DNA from: Actinomycetota bacterium
Lineage (GTDB): Bacteria > Actinomycetota > Actinomycetes > Actinomycetales > Microbacteriaceae
DNA length: 64,000 nucleotides
Reading direction: 5' to 3'
Assembly: GCA_947449765.1 (NCBI GenBank)
Contig: CANFSP010000003.1
Coordinates: forward strand, 124,001-188,000
Position numbers and translations under genes: made by a program. The notes below the pieces were generated by a model. The model made no database searches, was not told the origin of the DNA, and saw nothing but the letters and a program-made list of their open reading frames with translations. Within the stretch, counting starts at the first letter, position 1, and each line of letters begins with the position of its first letter. This document shows positions 42,492 through 50,225 of this stretch, piece by piece.

Positions 42492-43748
42492 ATGGAGCAT
42501 CATCCTTCGCGCAGCAAGGTTCGAGGCAAGGGCTATTTCTCGCGACTCGGTCCCGGGATCGTCACCGGTGCTGCCGACGACGATCCCTCCGGCATTGCCA
42601 CTTACTCGCAAGTAGGTGCCGCAACGGGGTATCGCCTGCTGTGGGGAACGGTTCTCCTCCTGCCACTCGCTTTCGCCGTTCAGGAGGCGAGTGCCCGAAT
42701 CGCGATTGTCACCGGAAAGGGCTTGGCCGGCATCATCCGCGAGCGTTTGCCCCGCACGATTCTGGTGATTGCGGTCTCACTTGTGGCCATCGCCAACACG
42801 GTGAATATCGCCGCTGATCTCGGGTCCATCGCCGCCGCGCTCAACCTCATGGTGCCGATTCCGCACATGGTGGGTGTCATCGGTGCCGCCGTTGTCATCG
42901 CAGCTCTTGAAATCTTTGTCCCCTACCACCGATACGCGAAGATTTTGCGCTGGTTGTGTCTCTCGCTGCTGGCGTATGTGGGTGTGATGTTCGTGGTCCA
43001 GATTAACTGGGCGCAAGTGGGTGTCGACTCGTTTGTTCCGCACTTTATCTGGCAGAAAGCGGACATCGCACTACTCATCGCAGTTGCTGGAACCACGATT
43101 TCGCCGTATCTCTTCTTCTGGCAAGCTGCCGAGGAGTTAGAGGATGGCGACCAGCACGGTCATCCACAGCCCACCCGAACGCACATGGGTGCCATGCGGT
43201 TGGATGTCGGTGCCGGCATGTTCACCACGGTGTTCGTGGCCGCATCCATCATGATTACGGCTGCTGCGACGTTGAACGCACATGGAATCACCAACATTGA
43301 CACGGCAGAACAGGCGGCCCAAGCCCTGACTCCGATTGCGGGGCAGTATGCCAGCCTGCTCTTCTTACTCGGAATCGTGGGCACCGGGCTGTTGACGGTT
43401 CCCGTTCTGGCTGGTGCCACCAGCTATGCGATTGCCGAAACATTTGGATGGAGTGAATCGCTTGAAAAGAAGCCGAGTCAGGCTCGAGCCTTTTATGCGG
43501 TGATTTTGCTCTCCATTGCGCTGGGACTGACGCTAAACCTCGTCGGGGTCAACCCGATTCAATTCCTCGTCATCGCGGCAATCACCAATGGCCTCGCCGC
43601 ACCATTTTTGATGGCGGTGATCTGGTGGCTTGGTCGCGATAAGCGGCTGCTCAAGAAATGGGCGAGCCCGTGGTGGTCGCAAGTTCTGCTGGGTCTCGCG
43701 ATTCTCGCGATGACCACGCTCCCGATTCTGTGGCTACTGGCGCCTTAG
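42492..43748 (+). CDS. Nramp-related transporter with altered metal-site motifs
   Basis: A 418-residue protein of about 11 helices in the Nramp fold. In manganese/iron Nramps helix 1 carries DPGN and helix 6 MPH. Here helix 1 reads GAADDDPSGIATYSQ (residues 26-40) and helix 6 GTTISPYLFFWQAAEE near 197-212. So the Asn is missing and the metal-selective Met is replaced, which argues against a classic Mn/Fe transporter. The protein belongs to the broad Nramp-related group of uncertain substrate; Mg2+ or an organic substrate are open options. The start is divergent from the MFS gene. No manganese riboswitch is visible upstream. Confidence 0.85.
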   Translation: MEHHPSRSKVRGKGYFSRLGPGIVTGAADDDPSGIATYSQVGAATGYRLLWGTVLLLPLAFAVQEASARIAIVTGKGLAGIIRERLPRTILVIAVSLVAIANTVNIAADLGSIAAALNLMVPIPHMVGVIGAAVVIAALEIFVPYHRYAKILRWLCLSLLAYVGVMFVVQINWAQVGVDSFVPHFIWQKADIALLIAVAGTTISPYLFFWQAAEELEDGDQHGHPQPTRTHMGAMRLDVGAGMFTTVFVAASIMITAAATLNAHGITNIDTAEQAAQALTPIAGQYASLLFLLGIVGTGLLTVPVLAGATSYAIAETFGWSESLEKKPSQARAFYAVILLSIALGLTLNLVGVNPIQFLVIAAITNGLAAPFLMAVIWWLGRDKRLLKKWASPWWSQVLLGLAILAMTTLPILWLLAP

Positions 43749-43760
43749 CCAGCGGGCCGA

Positions 43761-43994
43761 CTACCTCTTTGCCGGCTTCGCGGGCGTCCTCTTGCTGAAG
43801 TAGAAAATGTAGAAAATCTCGAGAATTCCGACGGTGTTCACGAGGAATAACACGATGTACCAGACCAAGTCACGACGGCCACCCGCGCGATAAAGTCCGA
43901 TACCCTTCCAGATCAAACTCCAGGCGCCGACGATGATCACGACGGGAAGGAGCCACGGCAACTGGGAAAAAGGATCGGTGGTGGTGGTGTTCAT
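43761..43994 (-). CDS. DUF5652-like small membrane protein
   Basis: A 77-residue protein with two membrane helices (about 13-34 and 43-66), a polar turn RAGGRRDLVW between them and a basic tail KRTPAKPAKR. The pattern W(K)G-L-x-RAG-RRDLVWY resembles DUF5652 proteins. Function unknown. It is divergent from the Pr6Pr-type gene with 17 bp between starts and convergent with the Nramp-like gene. Confidence 0.7.
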   Translation of the reverse strand: MNTTTTDPFSQLPWLLPVVIIVGAWSLIWKGIGLYRAGGRRDLVWYIVLFLVNTVGILEIFYIFYFSKRTPAKPAKR

Positions 43995-44011
43995 GGCTCT
44001 ATTATGGCGTC

Positions 44012-44677
44012 ATGAACACTGATGTTCGCCCTTCCGGGTATCGCCAATTTGTGGGTGTCTTCCGTATTGTCCTCGCGGCTCTCATTCTGACTGCGGTCGT
44101 CTACCAAATCACTGACCGCCTCATTCACGGTGTTTTTCGTCCGGGTGAGTACTTTGCCTTCTTCACCATCCAGACGAGCTTGATGGATGTGGTCGTTCTG
44201 GTCGCTGGTGCGCTCTATTGCTTTAGGCATGTTCACGACACCAAACTTCTCACCATCGTGCGCATGAATATTGTCGCGTTTTCGATTGTGACCTGTGTCG
44301 TCTACAACGTGCTGCTGCGCGACGTTGCTTCCGAGCCTGGTTATGTCTGGCCTGTCTGGCCAAACGAGTTGCTCCACGTGTGGGCACCCATCCTGCTCGT
44401 GTTGGACTGGTTCTTCACCCAGGGACGCTGGGACATCCGGATTCGTGCCGCAGCGTGGGTTCTGGCATACCCGCTCGCGTGGACAGCGTTTTCGCTGGTG
44501 CGAGGCGCACTCACCGGGTGGTGGCCTTATCCGTTTCTCGATCCGACCGGACCGGCGGGTGTCCTTGGCGTGGTCATTTACATCGTCGGTATTGCCGCAT
44601 TCTTCTACGTCTCGGCCCTCGCCGTGACGGGCTTCGCGCGGCTGTGGGTGCGCCTGCGGGCCGCCCGCGTAGGCTAG
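44012..44677 (+). CDS. Pr6Pr-family integral membrane protein
   Basis: A 221-residue, six-helix protein matching the Pr6Pr/FAR-17a-like membrane family: FFTIQTSLMDVVVLV in helix 2, NELLHVWAPILLVLDWFF with the conserved His-Val and Asp-Trp in the middle, and PLAWTAFSLVRGALTGWWPYPFLD near 160. The function is unknown for bacterial members. The next gene, an aldo/keto reductase, begins four bases after its stop, so the two are likely co-transcribed. Confidence 0.78.
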   Translation: MNTDVRPSGYRQFVGVFRIVLAALILTAVVYQITDRLIHGVFRPGEYFAFFTIQTSLMDVVVLVAGALYCFRHVHDTKLLTIVRMNIVAFSIVTCVVYNVLLRDVASEPGYVWPVWPNELLHVWAPILLVLDWFFTQGRWDIRIRAAAWVLAYPLAWTAFSLVRGALTGWWPYPFLDPTGPAGVLGVVIYIVGIAAFFYVSALAVTGFARLWVRLRAARVG

Positions 44678-44681
44678 CGGT

Positions 44682-45629
44682 ATGACTTCTCGACGCCTCG
44701 GCGCATCCGATTTATCTGTCTTTCCTCTCGTTCTTGGTGGCAACACTTTTGGCTGGACCTCTGACGTTCCGGAGTCCGAGGCAGTGCTCGATGCATTCGT
44801 TGCCGGTGGCGGTAACTTCATCGATACGGCGGATGCCTACTCGCGTTGGAAGCCGGGTAATTCTGGCGGCGAGTCCGAAGAGATTATTGGTGCGTGGATG
44901 CGCACCCGCGGCAACCGTGACAAGGTCGTCGTTGCCACCAAAGTGGGCAAACTTGCCGGTTTCGAGGGGTTAGCCGGGAACACGATTCGCGCCGGAGCCG
45001 AGGAGTCGCTGCGCCGGCTCGGAACCGACTACATCGACGTGTACTACGCCCACGCGGATGACCCGGAAACCCCGCTCTTAGAGACTGCTGAGGCATTTGA
45101 CGACCTCGTGCGCTCGGGCAAGGTGCGTCACATTGGTTTGTCGAACTATTCGGGTGCGCGTCTCGCCGAGTATCTCTCCGTTGCCCGCGCGAACAATCTG
45201 GTGCTGCCCGTCGTGGTTCAGCCCCACTACAACCTAGTTTTTCGACGCGAGTATGAATCGGATCTCCTGCCCGTTGCGCACGAGGCGGGCCTCAGTTGCG
45301 CACCGTATTTCTCGCTAGCGTCGGGGCTTCTCAGCGGAAAATACGCCACAGGAGCAGACCTGTCGAAGGCCGTTCGTCAGGCCGGAATTGCCAGCTACAT
45401 GAACCCGCAGAGCGCCCGTGTCATCGAAGCCACGATCGAGATTGCGGCCGAACTGGATTCTGAACCTGCGTCGGTAGCCTTGGCGTGGCTGCTGACCAGA
45501 CCCACCATCGTGGGTCCCATTGCCAGCGCTCGGGTTGTCGAGCAGCTACCCGCCTTGATGAACGCCGTCTCACTCGACCTGTCCGACGAACAAGCAGATC
45601 GCCTCACCGCACTTTCGGAAGGACTCTAA
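44682..45629 (+). CDS. Aldo/keto reductase
   Basis: A 315-residue (alpha/beta)8 NADPH-dependent oxidoreductase. The catalytic tetrad is visible as NFIDTADAYS (Asp, Tyr near 46-51), VVATKVGK (Lys) and VYYAHADD (His near 125). GLSNYSGARL and a C-terminal VGPIASARVVEQL form the cofactor site. It belongs to the large subgroup of K+ channel beta-like reductases acting on aldehydes and ketones; the substrate is not evident. It is followed two bases later by the dienelactone hydrolase gene and leads toward an aldehyde dehydrogenase, a plausible aldehyde-clearing group. Confidence 0.92.
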   Translation: MTSRRLGASDLSVFPLVLGGNTFGWTSDVPESEAVLDAFVAGGGNFIDTADAYSRWKPGNSGGESEEIIGAWMRTRGNRDKVVVATKVGKLAGFEGLAGNTIRAGAEESLRRLGTDYIDVYYAHADDPETPLLETAEAFDDLVRSGKVRHIGLSNYSGARLAEYLSVARANNLVLPVVVQPHYNLVFRREYESDLLPVAHEAGLSCAPYFSLASGLLSGKYATGADLSKAVRQAGIASYMNPQSARVIEATIEIAAELDSEPASVALAWLLTRPTIVGPIASARVVEQLPALMNAVSLDLSDEQADRLTALSEGL

Positions 45630-45631
45630 CG

Positions 45632-46360
45632 ATGGCCTCGCGCGACGTGATCCTGCACGAGGTGGACATCCCCACCGACGATGGTTTACTTCGGGGCGTA
45701 CTCGGTGTGCCGTCGGGTAAGGGCCCCTTTCCCGGCGTTGTCATGGTGCACGAGATTTTTGGTATTGAAGAGAACATGCGTGCGCAGATTGAGCGTCTGG
45801 CACGTGCCGGTTATCTCGTTCTCATGCCCGATCTCTACAGCCGCGGTGGGATGCGAACGTGCCTGAGGGCAACGTTCAACGCGCTACGCTCGGGCTCTGG
45901 TCAGGCCTTTGACGATACCGAGGCAGCGAAAGCCTTTCTCTCAGCACGAGCTGATTGCACGGGCAAGATTGGCGTGATTGGTTTCTGCATGGGGGGCGGT
46001 TTCGCGCTTCAGATGGCGAATCGCGGCTATGGTGCGGCCGCGGTCAATTACGGCATGATGCCGACGGACCTTGACGACGCACTGGATGGGGCCTGTCCCA
46101 TCGTGGCCTCATATGGCAAGCGCGACAAAACTCTCAAAAATGCTGCGCACACAATCGAGACAGCCTTGGCTCGTCACGGAATTGAACACGACGTAAAAGA
46201 GTACCCAGCGGCCAACCACGCGTTCATGAACCCTGGTCCGGCCGGGCCCAAAGCTTTGCGTCCGTTCATGCAAAAGGTGGTCGGATTCAAGCCCTACCCC
46301 GAAGAAGCTCAGGATGCGTGGTCGCGCATCGAGACCTTCTTCGCGACACACCTCTCGTAG
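45632..46360 (+). CDS. Dienelactone hydrolase family protein
   Basis: A 242-residue alpha/beta hydrolase with a cysteine nucleophile: VHEIFGIEENMR near 39-50 (Glu41 of the family switch), GVIGFCMGGGF with Cys119, Asp165 in GKRDKTL and His196 in AANHAF. Dienelactone hydrolases convert 4-carboxymethylene-butenolides to maleylacetate, a route into 3-oxoadipate, though many members are generic esterases. The ATG two bases after the aldo/keto reductase stop is the start; longer readings lie inside that gene. It could supply the CoA-transferase/thiolase of the island, but the 25-kb distance weakens this link. Confidence 0.9.
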   Translation: MASRDVILHEVDIPTDDGLLRGVLGVPSGKGPFPGVVMVHEIFGIEENMRAQIERLARAGYLVLMPDLYSRGGMRTCLRATFNALRSGSGQAFDDTEAAKAFLSARADCTGKIGVIGFCMGGGFALQMANRGYGAAAVNYGMMPTDLDDALDGACPIVASYGKRDKTLKNAAHTIETALARHGIEHDVKEYPAANHAFMNPGPAGPKALRPFMQKVVGFKPYPEEAQDAWSRIETFFATHLS

Positions 46361-46493
46361 CGAAGGTCAGCATCCGTCTTCTCCCCCTGGAGACTTTGCA
46401 GTCGTGAGCAACTGATGTGCGCTCATTTTGGGTGGTCACAGTCACTCGTGAGGGTTATCGTTATTCCACCACTGGACTCATAGAGGAGACACC

Positions 46494-47900
46494 ATGCACA
46501 CCCTGGAGAGCCTGCTCGCCGCCATTGCCCCCACGGGCCCTTCGCGCGACATCCTCAATCCGGCTACCGGCGAATTGGTCGCCAAAGTCGCCGAGCACTC
46601 GGTTGATGACTTGAACAAGGCCATTGCCGCTGCTAAGAAGGCACAGCCAGCTTGGGCCGCACTCGGCCACGAGAAGCGCAGCGAGCTGATGATGAAAGCT
46701 GCCGACGCGATCAACGAGAACGCTGAAGCGCTCGCCCAGCTGCTGACCCGCGAACAGGGTAAGCCGCTCAACGGCCCGAACGCACGTTTCGAGATTGGTG
46801 GCGCTGAGGCCTGGTTGCGCGTCGCCGCGGGAACACCGCTCGAGAATGAGGTCATCAAGGATGACGAGACGGGACGCTCGGAGCTCACCTACAAGCCGAT
46901 TGGCGTCGTTGCCGCCATCGGCCCGTGGAACTGGCCCGCGATGATTACCATCTGGCAGGTTGCTCCCGCGCTGCGCATGGGTAACACCGTAGTCGTCAAG
47001 CCGTCGGAGTTCACGCCCCTCATCGTGAGCGCACTCATTCACATCATGAACACCGTTCTGCCCGAGGGCGTGGTGAGCGTGGTATCGGGTGGTCGTGACG
47101 TTGGTGCTGCACTCACCGTGGATCCCGCCATCGGCAAGGTCATGTTCACCGGCTCGACCGCGACCGGCAAGGCAATCATCAAGAGCTCGGCTGACACGGT
47201 CAAGCGCCTGACCCTCGAACTCGGCGGAAACGACGCTGGCATCGTTCTCCCTGATGTCAACCCGCAAGAAATTGCGGAGGGCCTGTTCTGGGGTGCATTC
47301 CTAAACACCGGACAGACCTGCGCCGCGCTCAAGCGCCTCTACGTGCACGAGTCCATTGCTGATGAGGTCACCAAGGCTCTCGTTTCGGTCGCGGCCGCAA
47401 TGCCCATGGGCGACGGCACTGACGAGAACAACGTACTCGGTCCACTTCAGAACAAGAAGCAGTACGACATCGTGGCCGACCTGGTTGAGAAGGCTAAGGC
47501 CGGTGGCGGCAAGGTGGAGCTCGGTGGAAACCCGGACGCCAACCAGAAGGGATTCTTCTACCCCACCACAATCGTGTCGGGCCTGAAGAACGACAACGCG
47601 CTGGTTCAGGTCGAACAATTCGGACCCGCTCTGCCGATTGTGACCTACTCGAACGTCGACGAGGCCATCGAGATGGCAAACGCTGTCGACGTAGGACTCG
47701 GGGCATCCGTGTGGTCATCCGACAAGAACAAAGCCCGGGAAATCGCCGAGCGCCTCGAGGCCGGGACCGTGTGGATCAACTCGCACGGTGGCGTGCACCC
47801 GATGGTCCCCTTCGGCGGAAACAAGCAGTCCGGCTATGGACTCGAGTTTGGTGTTGAGGGACTCAAGGCACTGGGTGTGCCCCGCGTCATCAACAGCTAA
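46494..47900 (+). CDS. NAD(P)-dependent aldehyde dehydrogenase
   Basis: A 468-residue aldehyde dehydrogenase. The active-site Cys276 lies in NTGQTCAALKR, general base Glu242 in LELGGNDAG, and cofactor motifs are GPWNWPAM near 143-150 and FTGSTATGK near 218-226. The C-terminal MVPFGGNKQSGYG is typical. Oxidises an aldehyde to the acid; the substrate is unclear. It begins after a 133-bp gap with GAGGAG before the ATG and ends at a very strong hairpin, so it is a single-gene transcript. Confidence 0.95.
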   Translation: MHTLESLLAAIAPTGPSRDILNPATGELVAKVAEHSVDDLNKAIAAAKKAQPAWAALGHEKRSELMMKAADAINENAEALAQLLTREQGKPLNGPNARFEIGGAEAWLRVAAGTPLENEVIKDDETGRSELTYKPIGVVAAIGPWNWPAMITIWQVAPALRMGNTVVVKPSEFTPLIVSALIHIMNTVLPEGVVSVVSGGRDVGAALTVDPAIGKVMFTGSTATGKAIIKSSADTVKRLTLELGGNDAGIVLPDVNPQEIAEGLFWGAFLNTGQTCAALKRLYVHESIADEVTKALVSVAAAMPMGDGTDENNVLGPLQNKKQYDIVADLVEKAKAGGGKVELGGNPDANQKGFFYPTTIVSGLKNDNALVQVEQFGPALPIVTYSNVDEAIEMANAVDVGLGASVWSSDKNKAREIAERLEAGTVWINSHGGVHPMVPFGGNKQSGYGLEFGVEGLKALGVPRVINS

Positions 47901-47912
47901 GAATCGACTCAC

Positions 47913-47954
47913 AACGCATGGATGCCCTGAGACTTCTCAGGGCATCCATGCGTT
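47913..47954. terminator. Very strong hairpin after aldehyde dehydrogenase
   Basis: Positions 47913-47932 and 47935-47954 are perfect complements: a 20-bp stem with a two-base gap that forms a tight loop. No T-run follows. It separates the aldehyde dehydrogenase gene from the convergent membrane protein gene and can act in both directions. Confidence 0.8.
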
Positions 47955-48018
47955 AAGCCGTCGAGTCGGCAGGTGGCGCAACACTCAGACCGCGGACTCG
48001 GTGCAGGCGCGGGAGGGC

Positions 48019-48777
48019 CTACTTTTTCGCGGAGATCACGGCGAGTACCGCATCCGCCAGAGGCATACCCGGGTGTGCCGACTCAAGGGCGGCCACCTGA
48101 TCAGAGGTCAGCGTGAGGTTTACTCGGACCGTTTCGTCGGCTGCCGGTTCTTTGCTCTTGAGGACCAGACCCAAGACTGGGGAAACGATAGTTCCCAGGG
48201 CGTCGATAATCGCAGCAACAGCGATGAACCGCCAGAGGTCGGGCCAGTTCATGGCGATTTCTTCATTGAAGGTGACGAGTGTGACGATTGCGTAGACGAC
48301 GACTATCGCGGCAAAAGTAACGTAGAGACTGATTTGAATAGCCCGGTGCTTGCGTTGCGAGAGGAGCAGGAGAAGGTTCACTTGCGCTAAGAAAATCGCC
48401 GCCATGATGCTGAGCTGAAAAGCCTTGCCCACATTTGTCGTGTACTCATAATTGCTTGAATTCCACGGCTGCCAAATGAGCATGAGTCCGGTGATGAGAA
48501 AGGCAAGGCTGGCAGCGAGTCCGACAAAACCGACGGCGCGAATTGCTCTACCCACAATCGCGAGGTGGCAGAGCGCGGTCAGACTGACGCCTCCGATGAG
48601 CGCCGTCGTTCCGAGAATTTTGCCGGTGGTCTCGGTCATTGCTTCACCGCCCGAAATGATTAACCAAATACCGATGGCCGCCGAAACGGCGAAGGCGACG
48701 ATGATGATGATGACGAGGGCTCGGCGAATCCCCTTGAGTCGGGCAGTGAGCTCGGGTCGAGTTGTGTCTGTGGTCAT
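48019..48777 (-). CDS. Multi-pass membrane protein of unknown function
   Basis: A 252-residue protein with about six hydrophobic helices (first at 18-42, last near 195) and a soluble C-terminal segment of about 45 residues. That segment reads as a small helical module: VNLTLTSDQVAALESAHPGMPLADAVLAVISAKK. I do not recognise a family. It is divergent from the DUF2252 gene with 37 bp between starts, and convergent with the aldehyde dehydrogenase gene across the strong hairpin. Confidence 0.75.
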   Translation of the reverse strand: MTTDTTRPELTARLKGIRRALVIIIIVAFAVSAAIGIWLIISGGEAMTETTGKILGTTALIGGVSLTALCHLAIVGRAIRAVGFVGLAASLAFLITGLMLIWQPWNSSNYEYTTNVGKAFQLSIMAAIFLAQVNLLLLLSQRKHRAIQISLYVTFAAIVVVYAIVTLVTFNEEIAMNWPDLWRFIAVAAIIDALGTIVSPVLGLVLKSKEPAADETVRVNLTLTSDQVAALESAHPGMPLADAVLAVISAKK

Positions 48778-48814
48778 ACTTCGCAGACTACTCGCGCGGA
48801 TTTAGGCTGTCACT

Positions 48815-50191
48815 ATGTCAATGGAGATGAGCAACGACGCCGCAGTGCAATTCTTCAACCGGCGACGGCCTTCACGGTCAGAGCGTCGGCAGGCGGGAGA
48901 GCGGCTGAGGAAAGCTGTTCCACTTGCCTCGCACGCTGAAGTGCCAGAGGCGAGCAGACGACGTGATGCGCTGGAACTCTTGCGTGCCCAGGAGGAGCAC
49001 CGTGTTGCTGATCGAATACAGCTCAGATATGAGCGCATGTCACAGAGCCCCTTTGCGTACCTCCGCGGCTCGGCGACAGTGATGGCAAGCGACCTTTCCC
49101 TCGTGCCCCACTCGGGTATCCGGGTGCAGCTGTGCGGAGACGCTCACCTCGATAACTTTGGAATGTTTGCGTCGGCGGAACGAAGCCTCGTCTTCGACAT
49201 CAACGACTTCGACGAAACGCTCCCGGGCCCGTTTGAGTGGGACGTCAAACGCCTCGCCGCAAGTGTTGCGGTGGTAGCGCGAATGAATAGTTTCACCGAA
49301 AAAGAACTCCGAAAGGCCAGTCGCGCTGTCGCGAAGTCGTATCGCGAGTGGATGCGCGTCTTCAACGAGCGCAACACGCTGGATGTCTGGTACGCAAAGG
49401 TCGATGTCGATTGGATGATTGATCAGCTCACCAAATCTGATGTCAAACACGCCCTCATCAAAGCCAGCAACAAGGCTCGTCGAAAAAACACCGATTCCGC
49501 GGTATTCAAGCTCACCGAAGAAGTGAACGGGCGTCGACAATTCCGCAATGATCCGCCACTGCTCACCCGGATCACCGGTGACGATGTAGAGGATCTCATT
49601 GAGCGCATGGCTCCGGTCTATGCGCACTACGTGAGTACCTTGCAGCGCGATCGTGCAGACCTTCTCGCGAGGTATTCATTCGTCGACTTCGCCTTCAAGG
49701 TCGTCGGGGTGGGGAGCGTGGGAACGCGCGCCTACGTGATGTTGATGGAATCTGGCAATGGCGAGCCGCTGGTTCTGCAGGCTAAACAGGCCGGACCCTC
49801 CGTCTTGGAGCCGTATCTTGGCGCATCAGAGTTCGGCAATTCAGGCGAACGAGTCGTCACTGGAACGAGACTCATGCAGTCCTCTGGCGACCCGCTTCTC
49901 GGGTGGTGTCACGGTGACGAGGTGCTCCCCTATGACTTTTACTTCCGTCAGTTGTGGGACATGAAAGGCAGTATCGATGCCAGCGCGCTGTCTCCGCAGG
50001 GTCTCACTGCCTACGCGATGATTTGCGGTGCGGTACTGGCCAGAGCTCATGCGCGCGTGGGTGACGCATCCATGATTACTGGATATCTGGGAGAGAACAA
50101 CGCCTTTGATCACGCGATTGGCGACTTTGCCTGCGCCTACGCCGAGGTGACCGAGGGTGACTGGGCACAACTCATCACAGCGCAACTCTAG
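48815..50191 (+). CDS. DUF2252 family protein
   Basis: A 458-residue DUF2252 protein. Signature segments are PFAYLRGSATVMASDL near 78-93, VQLCGDAHLDNFGMFA near 106-121 and DINDFDETLPGPFEWDVKRLAAS near 129-151. KVVGVGSVGTRAYVMLM lies near 293 with LVLQAKQA, and ARAHARVGD near 410. The GDxHxxNFG and DFD motifs resemble the catalytic and metal-binding loops of aminoglycoside-phosphotransferase-type kinases, so an atypical phosphotransferase is possible; no activity is established for the family. It lies 34 bp upstream of metH, in the same direction. Confidence 0.88.
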   Translation: MSMEMSNDAAVQFFNRRRPSRSERRQAGERLRKAVPLASHAEVPEASRRRDALELLRAQEEHRVADRIQLRYERMSQSPFAYLRGSATVMASDLSLVPHSGIRVQLCGDAHLDNFGMFASAERSLVFDINDFDETLPGPFEWDVKRLAASVAVVARMNSFTEKELRKASRAVAKSYREWMRVFNERNTLDVWYAKVDVDWMIDQLTKSDVKHALIKASNKARRKNTDSAVFKLTEEVNGRRQFRNDPPLLTRITGDDVEDLIERMAPVYAHYVSTLQRDRADLLARYSFVDFAFKVVGVGSVGTRAYVMLMESGNGEPLVLQAKQAGPSVLEPYLGASEFGNSGERVVTGTRLMQSSGDPLLGWCHGDEVLPYDFYFRQLWDMKGSIDASALSPQGLTAYAMICGAVLARAHARVGDASMITGYLGENNAFDHAIGDFACAYAEVTEGDWAQLITAQL

Positions 50192-50225
50192 GTCAGCCTG
50201 GCAAGTCCGACCCGCTTAAACTGGG

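Noticed and set aside
50192-50225. Cobalamin or SAM riboswitch ahead of metH
   Set aside because: The gap is 34 bp, too short for either aptamer.
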